A model generated the notes under the pieces. That model was given only the letters and a program-made list of their open reading frames with translations. It did no database searches and was not told the DNA's origin. 64,000 nt of DNA, from the NCBI RefSeq assembly GCF_030272615.1, contig NC_081415.1:188234270-188298269 (forward strand), read 5' to 3'. The stretch is from Cryptomeria japonica. Lineage: Eukaryota > Streptophyta > Pinopsida > Cupressales > Cupressaceae. Below are positions 1-11,901 of this stretch, piece by piece. How positions within the stretch are numbered: the first letter of the stretch is position 1; each line of letters opens with the position of its first letter. Both the position numbers and the translations under genes were made by a program.

Positions 1-867
1 TGAATTGCTTTGATAAAACTAGTGTAATTGCTTGACTTGCACTAATTAGCCATATGTCCAAAATTTTCACATGCATAACACGTAACATTCATTATGCAAT
101 CTTCTATCTTATGACCATACTTATTACATTTAGAACATTGACTAGGAGCAGAATCAGGGTTCTGATTTTGTCTATTTCTACATTGCCTAGCCATGTGACC
201 AAATTTATTACAAACAAAGAATCTACCATTAAATTTATAAGCATTAAACTACCTTACCATTGCCTTATGATTTTGATCTTCATTTGTAGTACCGGAACTC
301 TATCCTTGTTCAAATCCAAGTCCCCTGGAATCTCCATTCTGCCTTTGTCTCTTCAACAACTCATCTAGCTGTACTGAACTAATCCTGAATTTTTCTTTAT
401 ACTCACTTGCAATAGTGAGATCATCTCTCAGAATTATCATTTGTCTCTCAAGCTCTTATTCATTGCTCTGGGATTGTACTAAATTAGTTCTCAGTATATC
501 ATTCTCATTGAGCAACCTTCCACATTCTTCAAATTTGTTCTTTAGAGATACAACAATATTTTCTTCCTTTTTCTTCCGGTCCTCAATCTCTTTAGACATC
601 CTCATAGTTATAGCTTTCATTTCATTTCTCATAACCATGTTTTCCTAACAACTTCAGATATCTCTCATTAAGTGCATCTTTCTCATCATTATCCTTATTC
701 TGCAAAAGTTCCTTCTTCCTAGCCTAAACAAATGGCAATCTCTTCTGTAGGACAAGAATGAATTCCTGAGCATAATTCAACTCATCTTGTAGCTTCAAGT
801 TCTTCATCCTTTCAGCATCATAATCTTCAAGTGCCACCTCAAGTTGCTTCTCCAAACTCATATCCAT
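1..867 (-). pseudogene. Decayed retrotransposon gag (coiled coil plus three zinc knuckles), 5' part of a minus-strand LTR element
   Basis: Read on the minus strand from ATG at 867. The first part is Lys/Glu-rich and heptad-like, for example the open stretch 638-456 (EIEDRKKKEENIVVSLKNKF), so probably a coiled coil. It is followed near 215-10 by three CCHC-type knuckles: CNKFGHMARQC (its first Cys replaced by Phe), CSKCNKYGHKIEDC, and CYACENFGHMAN followed by an in-frame TAG and then Cys. Knuckles of this form bind nucleic acid in retroelement Gag proteins. The frame is broken by stops (TAG after LPFV, others near 455, 310 and 250) and a frameshift near 640, so it is dead. It lies directly downstream of an LTR and primer site and runs off the left edge. 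Copia affinity is likely but unproven because no pol is visible. Confidence 0.72.
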
Positions 868-927
868 GGATTCTGGATTCTGGATTCAGGATCTTCCTCA
901 AGCTATAAACTTCCTCTGAGGTAAAAT

Positions 928-938
928 CTCTGATACCA
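928..938 (-). other. Primer binding site, tRNA-iMet type
   Basis: The minus strand reads TGGTATCAGAG starting two bases inside the LTR end. This is the usual complement of the plant initiator tRNA-Met 3' end. It fixes the element orientation as minus and the LTR boundary at 941. Confidence 0.85.
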
Positions 939-940
939 AT

Positions 941-1871
941 TGTTGGAATCTAAGAATACTAAGAGTGGGGGGGGGGGTGAATCAGTGTTCTATCAGATTG
1001 ATTAATTTTAACCTTATTAAAACATGCATACATCAACTGGTATACTAGTACATATAGAATTGAAAGAAGTAAAGCAACCAATAAGCAATCGCATAAATGA
1101 ATACCATATAACACACAAAATTATATGTGGAAAACCTCAAAGAGGAAAAACCACAGTGGCATTTGTGACCCACAATATCAATCCACTGGCCATATGAAGA
1201 GAAATTACAAAATATAGGGGCCTTCACTTGCAGGAAGGCTTATAGCCTAGAGCACACTTCTCAATCAGAAAAGGAGACTCACTGACTACATACAAATCCA
1301 AATTACAATCTGGAGAAATGATTGAACTGTAAAGATAGCATCTTCTATGCTTGAATACAGTTCCGATTAAGCTCTGTCTGTTCCAGTTTGAAACCCTTAA
1401 CCCTTACCTGGATAACCCTTTACAAAAATATCCTCACATACATAATCTCTCTCATATATTTCACATTTTATAACATTATCATATTCTCCTATCCATCCAT
1501 ATGTCAAAATGATCTAACAAACTGACCTATATACCCTTTACAATTCATCATGCCTCATGTCGGCTTATAAAGATAATTACAATATGAATATACATGTCGG
1601 CTCAATAACATAAATACATGAATATCAAAAACAATTGCCGATGCTGGATCCAAAAGATGTTAGCCTCCAATACCGATAACCTAATTCTAAACCATGTTGC
1701 CCTGCATTGCTGGTAACCAAATAATTCCTTTCAACCTGCCAGTGCTGGTGAAGTGTTTGTGAAGTGCCTGCTAGTACTTAACTAACCCAAAATATGAAGC
1801 CAGTACAAGTTGCCATGTTGCCATCAATGACAACATAGTGAAACCAACCAATGGAGTGTCAATTGCCAACA
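941..1871 (-). repeat. 5' LTR of the minus-strand gag element
   Basis: 931 bp. On the minus strand it opens TGTTGGCAATTG and closes ATTCCAACA, next to the primer site. Near its 3' end it has an 11-base C tract (G on the plus strand, 967-977). A palindromic hairpin is at 1127-1154 (GTGG/CCAC outer stem, CCTC/GAGG inner stem, A tracts between). It interrupts the giant LTR that resumes at 1872. Confidence 0.85.
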
Positions 1872-2944
1872 CCTCATGCTAGGAGATAATCACAAGGACC
1901 TCAAGCAATACAACAAATAGTACATGGTTTGAACTCACATCATTGAGTATACCACATTTATAATATAACAATAGAATGAATCCAACAAGAAAGTACTAGG
2001 TGCTTCTAACACAATCTGACACAAGTGTACACAAGGGAAGAGTTTCATCACATAGCTTGATATGAGTTTTCTTGGCAGGCCTCCATAGGCCCCGAACCCC
2101 ATCCTAGGTTATCTTGGCAACCTTTCTTGAACCCCCGAACCCCATTCAAGTCTCATGCGGTGCCGACTTACCTTTCAAGAAGAGAAGGTAGTTGATCATG
2201 CCATTATAGGCCTTCCCACTGCATCCTAAGTCTATATGAGCACTCAACCATGAGTGGGGCACAATTGAACTTATTTAATGTTATAAGCTACCCAACCCCC
2301 TAATACATTATTAGGTTATCACTTATTAAGTCAACTTCCAATGGGTTATCCTGGCAGCCACTTTGGGACCCGACCCCCACTTGGAAGCCACTTTCCCTTA
2401 GTGACACTTAACCTACTCAAGGTTCCATTCCAAATCATTAAGTCAACACAGTCAAAATTCAACACATAGAGGTGCTAAGAACAACAATTCCAACTTCTAC
2501 AAGGGATAACTTGCCTAGAAGTAAAATGGTCAACATCGGGTCAAATCTCTAACACATGACCACTTAAGAGGTAACAAAGACAAACTAGGGACAACCTTAT
2601 CATGGCTTCCACATATGATAACCAAAGTACAAAATAAAGACATTAAAACACATAACTCGCATATTCCCTTCCTTTAAAAATTAACAACCAAATTTCCCAA
2701 GTAGAAAGTGAAGCCAAGTATTAAACACCTCTAATTTATAATATACACAAACAATTCTTTAAATACATAACTATGCAAAATATCCTTTTAAATAAAGAAT
2801 TAGTCTTAATACATTTATTTTGTCAAAAATAAAAAGTTTATTTACTCAAATAAACTTGATTAAACAAATTATCATAATAAATCAAATTTACTTATATTCT
2901 TACACAATCTTATATATATATAAACACACTTTCCCAAATTAAAC

Positions 2945-3015
2945 TACACACACACACACACACACCCACACACCCACACACCCACACACCCACACACCCA
3001 CACACACACACACAC
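2945..3015. repeat. (CA)n / (CCCACA)n microsatellite
   Basis: About 70 bp of CA dinucleotides with five interspersed CCCACA units, followed by a short TA run. It lies within giant LTR copy (i). Confidence 0.95.
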
Positions 3016-3132
3016 GTATATATATATATAAAAGTTCACACACACATATATTTAAAAATAAATTAAATTAATTAAAAAAAAACTTTTTTTAAAATCCTCA
3101 TGCATATAACTCCCCACGGCTCTGTGGAAATA

Positions 3133-3286
3133 CCACAAGCCGTGGAGACCCCATGACTGTGGGGATTCCATGGTTGTGGAAACGCACAACCGTGGACTCC
3201 ATGACTGTGGTAATCCACTATTGTGGCTACCACGGTTGTGGATATTGTGGTTATCCACAACCGTGGATACCCATGGTGGGCCGTGG
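3133..3286. repeat. Palindrome minisatellite, CCAYNNNYGTGG units
   Basis: About ten 12-base near-palindromes of the form CCACGGTTGTGG, CCACAACCGTGG or CCATGACTGTGG recur at roughly 15-18 bp (for example 3133, 3151, 3168, 3184, 3199, 3215, 3230, 3255, 3271). The block is GC-rich inside very AT-rich flanks. Minus-strand open frames across it reflect the repeat, not a gene. Confidence 0.85.
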
Positions 3287-4668
3287 GTAGAGCCTTGACT
3301 CCCCACGCACCGCCAAAAACAGGGACTCAATAAATTTTTATTAATAATTAAAAAAAAAAAAAAAATCAAATTCATTTTTAATAAATGAATACCAGCGCAA
3401 AAACAATCATAATTAATTATGTGATTAAAATTTTTAACAAAAGAACAAACTCTGTACCATTAATATATAGGTACATGCAAAAATTTAAACAACAGGGATT
3501 TTCTTTAAAAAAAACATAATGAAAATTCCTTATTTCCAGTTACAACTTTAGAAACTAAACATTGACATCTTTAACACCAATAAAAAATAAAAAATAAAAC
3601 ACAACCCAAAACTCCCATTCATATATTTCTCTACTCTTCATAGGAAATAACCAAAAAAAAAGAATAAACAATAAATATTAAAACTAAAGTTCCCAAGAAG
3701 AAATTTGTGTTCAAAATTATACAGACAAATTTCTTTCAAACAAAACAATTAAATCATAAATTTATGGAAAACTACACATGTACAAGGATTTTTAGTCCCT
3801 ATCTTCAACGCACTCCTAGAAGTGAGTTTGTAGAAGAGCCGCCAATTCCACAACCCAACACACACAACAACCCCAATTCGAAAAAAAAAATCAAAATCTC
3901 TGCACTAAACTTCCTCCAGAAACAATTTTTTTTTTTTTAAATCATCCGCCAACCCCAAATCATCAAAAAGAAAAGGATCCATTACTCTGAAAATTTTCTA
4001 GAATATAATGGGGATTTCTCAAAAATCTCCCAGGGAAAAGGAAATTTCCCCAAAACACAACACACACACAGAAGGGAAAAAAAACATTTACTTATTCGAA
4101 AAATGATTCCAATTAATTATTATAAAAATCTAAGGAATCTAATAATTACATAAATCTAAAATATAATTAAATTTTTTACACATAAGAATTCAACCTCATA
4201 AATAATTAAATAAATTTTTTTATAAAATCTTAACTTTAATTTATTTATTTAACAACTTAATATTAATTAATTAATACACAAAGTATTATATTCACTTAAA
4301 TACTTATTACCTACACAATTAATTATTACTCCTTAATAATAATAATTAATTGTATTAATCTACAATCACAAGTAATATTTAATAATAAAATAATAATAAA
4401 GTAACAACCCTTAAACATAAACCAAACTAACATAAACACACACATACCAAAATCAGAACATCGGTTTATTGCCTAAGTGGCAAACCGATAAGGCTAACAT
4501 GACAACTGACAATGCTCTAAGTCGAGCAAGGATAAGGGTGACATTATCGAGCCTTATGACTATCTCCAAAATTTTCCATCAAAATAATATAGGCACGCTC
4601 AGACTACAAAACCAGATGGACTCGATTCCTTGTACCTGCAAACCTGCATCACCGAGAAAAATATACAT

Positions 4669-5036
<368 letters not shown>

Positions 5037-5381
5037 TCGAAGTGAGTGACAAAAAATCATCCCCTCGCACCCCATACAGACTCAACAAATCAATAAAAAC
5101 ATACACAAAAGATATTCCATACATAAAGCACATATGTTAGTCCATGGTTAGTAACATGAATAAAACCACATCTAACATCCATAACATATAATGCATAAAT
5201 ATCCAAAACCAACATCCAAAAATCATAGTAATATCATCTCATGATAGAGTATCATCCAAACCACATAAATCAAAAGGAAAAGTCCACTGGAGTCACACTA
5301 AGTAGCAAAATAAAGTCTGATCAAGGGAGGGGTATTACAGATTTAAATAAATTAAATCAAATAACTAAAATTAAAATCTTT

Positions 5382-5431
5382 ATTCATATAAAAAGTCATC
5401 TGCTCACTAGATAAGATTTTTTTATATGAAT
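5382..5431. repeat. 13-bp inverted repeat (hairpin)
   Basis: ATTCATATAAAAA at 5382-5394 is matched by its exact complement at 5419-5431, with a 24-base loop. It sits 45 bp outside the giant LTR end. It could be a small MITE remnant; no flanking duplication was recognised. Confidence 0.5.
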
Positions 5432-5487
5432 TTAAAAACTAGTCAATTTAATTTTTATTATATTTTTTATAATGCTCTATGGGCCTG

Positions 5488-5898
5488 TCATTTTTCAGTT
5501 TGCGACACCTTCTTTCTCCAGACTTTGTTAGATCTCTTTGGTATGAAGGGAGCACTGATGTTTGGTTTCGCCTACAGATTTCCTCCCACTGAGGACCTCT
5601 TTTTTAGCAAAATGTTGTTAGGATTGGAAAAAAATTTAGGGCTATTGATAGAAAAGTTATTTGGCCACGAAATAAAAGATGAGAAATGCCAGAAAGTGTC
5701 TGCACTCTTATTTGATTCAGACCTAACCATACCATGCTCACTAGAACCTTGAGTCTGCCACAACCTTTCATTAAGACATTCAAAATGAACCCTATTTACC
5801 GATTGCGGAGATCCATCACATATGTCAAACACAACCCTAGGACCAAGTCTCTGATGCCTTCTCTTACCCATCAAATCATATACTTGCTGATGATTCAT
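5488..5898 (-). pseudogene. Unrecognised coding remnant
   Basis: A minus-strand frame from ATG 5898 runs 108 codons to TAG at 5572, then stays open in the same frame to TGA at 5488. The composition is ordinary protein (Arg/Ser/Asn rich, for example RRHQRLGPRVVFDICDG), unlike the low-complexity surroundings. I see no diagnostic motif. The upstream text resembles the variable region of plant LINE ORF1 proteins in character only. The plus-strand frames at 5426-5752 and 5734-5979 overlap it and look like shadows. Confidence 0.25.
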
Positions 5899-5899
5899 T

Positions 5900-6860
5900 T
5901 TGTTCTTCTGACTCTACCAATGTTTACCTTTGAAGCCCTGGTGCAGACCTGCCCTTCTTGCAACTTGATTGTGACCTAGAGAGTTTTCTCACCCATTACC
6001 CAATTCAAAATTTGGGTAACACCAGCTCCTCCCCATTCCAAATGAGCTTTTAATATTTTGACATTTATTATTAGTAAATTAGCAATTTTATTGTTTTTTT
6101 CAATAAAATTGGGCAAGCCACTAAACTTTATTATTATATTTCATAAATTTTTAAACGGGTTCAAACGGCATACTGGCAGGAAAGAACCCACAAGAAAACC
6201 TCCAGTTATAGCCTTGAGTAAAAAACTAAAACTACCCTTACATAATTTGTTGCATATCTAGAAAAAACCACCCAAACCCATGCAACTGAATCTATACAAA
6301 GAGGTCCCATAGGACATGTCTAGATACAAAGCGAGCTAGCTACAAAATAAAGAGCTGGATAACAAAAAACTCCACCAGAAGATAGTGTAGAAACGAAGGA
6401 GGCCATATACTTATGCCAATTGGGGAGCATCAGCTGATTACATAGTGAATATATGGGTATCTAAGAGAAACTCCTCAAGAAGAACATATAGAGGTATAAA
6501 AGATCCAGATCTCCAACGTGTTGGAAGCAAAAAATATCCATATCTGCATCAAAAAACCATACCACAACTCCAAGATAAAGCAGTCAGACATGTAAAAACC
6601 AAGAACTAGTGCTTTCCACCAGAGGAACACGAGTTGCATCTAGAGGAGGAACAACCCTTAGGGGAAATTCCAATCGAGAAGGAGTAGAGTACAAGAAACT
6701 CAGAGAAATTAAGGAATGTAAATTGGCAATTATTAATTGATTATAATTTAATATTTTTATGTAATATATATGATTGTATAATGTCTAAAATAACTTAAAT
6801 GAAATTAAGTTAAACAAATAAAATATTTTATTTAGTTTCTTTTAGTTTAATTTTTAGTTC
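5900..6860. other. Unassigned, possible minus-strand LINE tail
   Basis: No open frame of note. On the minus strand the stretch ending near 6090 reads like a 3' untranslated end, with AATAAAG-like signals and an A-rich run (near 6140-6095). That is the only hint of a LINE or processed transcript end. Confidence 0.2.
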
Positions 6861-6863
6861 AAC

Positions 6864-7176
6864 TTATACTTAGTGCAATTAGCTTGCAATTTTATAAAAA
6901 TTGCAAGTTTTCTTTATTAACCTATCAACTTATACACAAAAATTGCAAGTTTTTTTTATCAATATTATTTTTAACTAGAAGAGAAGTTGCGTAATTTCCA
7001 AGTTTTCCTTATTTATAATCCAAATTTTCCTTATTAAACAAATATTTTATACTTAGTCCAATTAGCTTGGAGTAATATAGGCATTTATTTAATGCAAATT
7101 ACAAGTTTTCCTTATTAATATTACTCTCAACTAGAAGAGAAGTTGCATAATCGTAAGTTTTTCCTATTTATAATCC
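6864..7176. repeat. Degenerate tandem duplication, two units of about 130-160 bp
   Basis: The order 'ttatacttagt.caattagcttg', 'caagttttc.ttatta', 'aactagaagagaagttgc' and 'ttatttataatcc' occurs in 6864-7020 and again in 7047-7176, with substitutions and small indels. No function is evident. Confidence 0.6.
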
Positions 7177-9934
7177 TTTTAATTAGAAGAGGAAGTGTCC
7201 CTTATACTTGCATTATTTAAGATGGTTTGGTGAACAAGTTAGTAGCTATCCATTTGAACAATATATTCTCCTTCATTCCATTTGCCAAAACACTAATTGA
7301 GGTATCTATCACAACAACAATAGTCATCTTTGATACTTTAGTTCATAATGAAAGTTATTTATTAATTCTAGGAAGAGATATTATGTTTATATGTTCTCCT
7401 GTTTGAAAGATGATAGTTTTGAGACTAAAGTAGTTGCACGGTCTACCATTTATTTTGTATGTTGATAGTTTTTTTAATAGATTGGAGTGGTGATAGTTGG
7501 CTTTCATGCAACACCCTTTCTACTAGCAAGGGCTTATATTTGCATATTAGCTTCTCATACTAAGGAAGATTTATTGAGAGCATCAAAAGTATGTATATGG
7601 AATTGCATCTTTTGTTTTGAATGTAGATACTCTCAGTGTTGTTCAAATAAAAATGTAAATACAAATAAGATTATTTTATCTCATATTTAAGAAGGAACAT
7701 ACTAGATATTTTCTTAATCACGTGTTAACAAGCACTTATTAAAATCCATGAGAGCCACATTTCTCTTTTCTATAGCATTTTTGTTGTTTCTCTATTGGCT
7801 GAAATTTGTATTGGACCTTGTAATGAACAATTTGTAGCTAGCTTTAATTCGTATAAAATTGGTCTTGTTTGTCCCTTTGAAATTGTGTATCTGCATGAAA
7901 AAAAAAAATTGATTATAACTTGCAAGAAAGTTGTAATTATTGTGTTAATTTTTATTATAGTAGCATAAATTGAATGTGCATAAAATTTATTTTGTTGAAA
8001 GAATATTTTTGACAATTTATTATTTAATATTTTTCAAAAAATTATTTTGTAGAAAAGATATTTTTATCATATCATTTTTTGTTTTGTTTTTTAATATTAA
8101 TAAATATTTACAAATTATAACTTTTATTCTCTTTAAATGTAGTAGTATATTTGGAAATATTTCGTTATTCCTTTATACATTTGTTTAATATTCCATTATA
8201 GTTGGTGGGTTGGATTTCGTCACTCATTCACAAATCCATCAATTTATTAATTTATTGTGTTTATATTGGGAAAAAAGACTTGCCAAAGCAATGATAGTAA
8301 GACACCATAACAAGGACATTTTTAAAGAAGCTAAACCAAATCTTACTATTATTCAAGAACTTTTCTTTCTTGGTTTTATAAGTGTTTTATAAAATTGTCA
8401 CTTGGTTTAATATAGATATTTTAAATATATTTAATGAAAACATATCAAAATTTTCAATACAAAATACTGATTTATCCTTCAATTACATAAACTTATTTTA
8501 TTGATTAGATATAAGGTTTACCCAAGGTTAGGATTTATCTAAGTTTATAGTTAAGGTTATATTAGGAATGGGTTATGAGCATCACTTTTTCCGTGATTCC
8601 CTCCACCTAGTCTTCTCATCCTCGAACCTCCACCATCCTCCACCTTTTTTACAAATTTTATTTCAATTCTCATGTTTATACTCTATTTCACCAAATTTTG
8701 GTACTAGGGAATTTTTATAATAAAAAACATATTCAAGTTTATTTGATGGCAATTCACATTATTAACACCAGTTCTAGTTTTTTTATAATTAAGACCAAAG
8801 GCATGTGGAACGTACCATCACCTTCTTTTAGTATAATATTTTATTTATCTTGGATAAATTATATTCTAACTCGGATTACAATAAAAACAAAATACAATTG
8901 TGCTATCAAATAGATTTTCAGCTTTTTCAATAGTGTATTTGATAGTATGCATGTATCATTAAAAATCATAGCATACTCTAACCAAAGCCTTTGATTTACA
9001 TAGAAGAAACAACTAGGAAATAACAAATAGGTTCTCAAAAATATGAACTCCAAACTATGATACAATCTACATAGTTAAATTATTCAAAACTGGACTCATG
9101 TCCCCCACCTCATGAAGACATACTTCCGACATAAAATATAATTCCCAATGAATTATCTTGATCCCCACAATCAAAGAGGTCAACTAGTTAATGATTCCGG
9201 AACACAATTTGAAATAGTTCTATACTAAGCATTCCCACAGTGGAAATGAATGAGAAGTGGAGCACACTACAATGCACTACATCGATTAAAAAAATGTTAT
9301 CCATACACAACAATCACCAGAAGAAAAATAGAAACATTCAAGATCAACCAGACCTAAAATGAACATATCAACAACCACGAATCCAAAGCACATTATGTCC
9401 TAAATAAGAATATCAAAGATAAAGGTGTGATTTGCAACTGTATCTTTATTTTGTTTAGGCTTGATTATGTCCTTGATGGAAATATCACCATTGGCAACTA
9501 GAACATTATCTTCTTTCTAGCATTAACAGTAGAAAAACCCCCTTACTTTAAGTGATTGTCTTCCCTAGCTTCATCCTTAAGCCTCATCTTTCCAACATGG
9601 GGATTAGCAACTAGGGTTTTATCTATGTCCTTCTTTCTCACACCACTCAAGTCATGCCTATGCCCAACAATCCTCATATAATCTTGGTAAGGAATAACTT
9701 CTTGCCATTCCAATTTGATACAAATCAATCACTGCTATGCGATTCGCTACGCTTTGTTACCAATCATGATCGTTCATACCTTTATTCTCTCTTAATCTTA
9801 TTTTTGGGTTTTCTATCTTGTCTTTTTCAATTTTATCTTCTTTCCTTGCTTGTTTCACTTAAAAATTATCAAGGCTTGTTTGATTGTTTTTATTTATTTT
9901 AAAATATTTGAATTCTTTAAATTATTTATCTAAT
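7177..9934. other. AT-rich spacer, nothing recognised
   Basis: Only short open frames (60-82 codons at 7487, 7970, 8210, 8698 and 9654, and on the minus strand 7770, 8859 and 9543), without recognisable motifs or codon bias. No RNA gene, LTR end or tandem array was seen. Confidence 0.4.
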
Positions 9935-10470
9935 AGGGGTACATTCATATCAAGTAACGAATAAGAAAATATCGTGACTGATTGTAAATGGAGATCACTA
10001 TCCATATTTTACACTTATGAAAATCACTATCCATATTTTACTCATAGTTTAATGTAAGACTTTATCAAAGAATCTTATTGAATTAAATTAATTGGAATAG
10101 TTCAACAAAGAAAAAATATATGTATTTAATTAAATCTCATTACAACTAGTCAACAACAAGAAAATGGTAATTCAATTAAACTAAATTTATATATGTTTTA
10201 GGATTATATCAAAATAATTTTTATTATTATTAATAACTAAAATATTAAGTTCTCAAGCTACAAGCAAGTGTTTGTAAGATAAACATCATACTCTCTTCAT
10301 GTAAGATGGTTCTGACATGTGAAACTTCTCTCTTGGAGCTATTTTCTTTCAAAATTAGGGAGTCTTATTGAAAGTCATTGATACATTTCTTCACCTAAAA
10401 TTTTATAAAAAATCATAAAAAATCATGATCACAACATCCTAAGTAGTAGGAAAAAAATTGAGTTATTTGG
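9935..10470 (+). repeat. Dispersed repeat, left copy of an inverted pair
   Basis: Segments such as 'gtacattcatatcaa', 'tcttattgaattaaa' and 'tttaattaaatctcat' occur here in the same order as in the reverse complement of 24985-25570. The similarity is clear but diverged. The family is not identified; no coding potential. Confidence 0.55.
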
Positions 10471-11901
10471 ATCCATAATAGACTTTAACCTTGATCATTC
10501 ATTCAGTTGATTGTTGGTATCATCCTCGTTAATTACTAACATTATATAGAAGTGCCTTAGTGATTTTCAAGTATGACATCTCAAAGTATAATTTCAACTC
10601 TTCATGTAAATCAAGCTTTACAAATGACTTGTATTATATATACCTATCAATTCCATAGATATGTGTATATGCATATATTCACATTATTTTTGATATTCAC
10701 ATCATAATTAGATAATGGAACATGGATGCAAAAGCTAATATGTAGAAAATGATATTAAAATTTTTAAATAAATAAAAAATATGTCAAGAATGGGATTCAA
10801 AGTCACAAGAGTGAATATTTTGACTTATTTTATTTTAAAAATTAAAATTTAAAATTATTTTAAAAAGAGGAAAAACTAATGAGAAGTCCTATGATCTTTT
10901 ATATAAATTGCTCATTCTACCAGGAAAGTGCATTTGTTGAAGCTACAATTTCACACTAAGGCTCAAAATATCCATTAGGTTAACCACAAGAGTTTCTCAA
11001 CATTGGGGTGACTTAATGATCTACCGCATTGTTTCATAAATAAATTCCTAATTTTCTTTATGATGCCTCACAATGCCTATATGGACATATTTTGACTTTC
11101 ACTATTGTATTTGGTATTATTAGCATGTACATGATGAATATTTTCTTTAGTTATTTTCGCAAACACTAATTTTGAAAGAAGTTGCTCAATTCCAACATAT
11201 GAAGGATGTTTGCATCACTAAGTGAAACAAAATAAAAGTGGAACCCATAACAATATTTTGCCCCACAAAACATGATCATGCTCTACTTCCCCAACCATTT
11301 CTCAAGAAAAAAGTGGTTCATGAATTCATGTTGTACTTTGTAGTGAGATTTACTAAAATAGTAATAATAATGGTTCTCAACCCACTCTAGACAACCAATT
11401 ATTCTTGTTTCTCATAGCATAAACACTTGAGATCAATTTTGTCCTTAAGTAGAAGAGATGAATTTAAACATTACCACTGACTAAGAACAATCCATTCAAA
11501 TTGAAGATGATATGATTAATGATGAGAGGGGCTATAAACCAATAAGAGGTTCATTAATATCCTAACTATAAAAAGTGATTAATGATGTTACTTTTATGAA
11601 GATGCAAATGCCTCAAAACAACCAATAGCCCTAGTTTCAAAATTAACCTTGATTATTGTAGCTGAGTGGGAGAGAATATCCAATAAGATTGATTCTCATC
11701 ATCTAAGATATATTTAAGATTAAGATCCTAGACAACTAGCTAGAGAGAAGTCTCAAGCCTTTTTTCAAAATAGACTATTAATAGATCAATATAATGGTAA
11801 TTCAACTCTCTAATTTTTTAAAATTAAATGATAATACATAATAACACATTTTTTAAAACATGTGCTTGGTTTGTCCAAAATTAAAACATAAAGGTCAAAA
11901 T
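10471..11901. other. AT-rich spacer, nothing recognised
   Basis: No open frame above 60 codons and no repeat, LTR end or RNA gene recognised before the element B insertion site. Confidence 0.4.

Noticed and set aside
5426-5979. Plus-strand frames of 81 and 108 codons
   Set aside because: Overlap the better minus-strand frame and show no motif.
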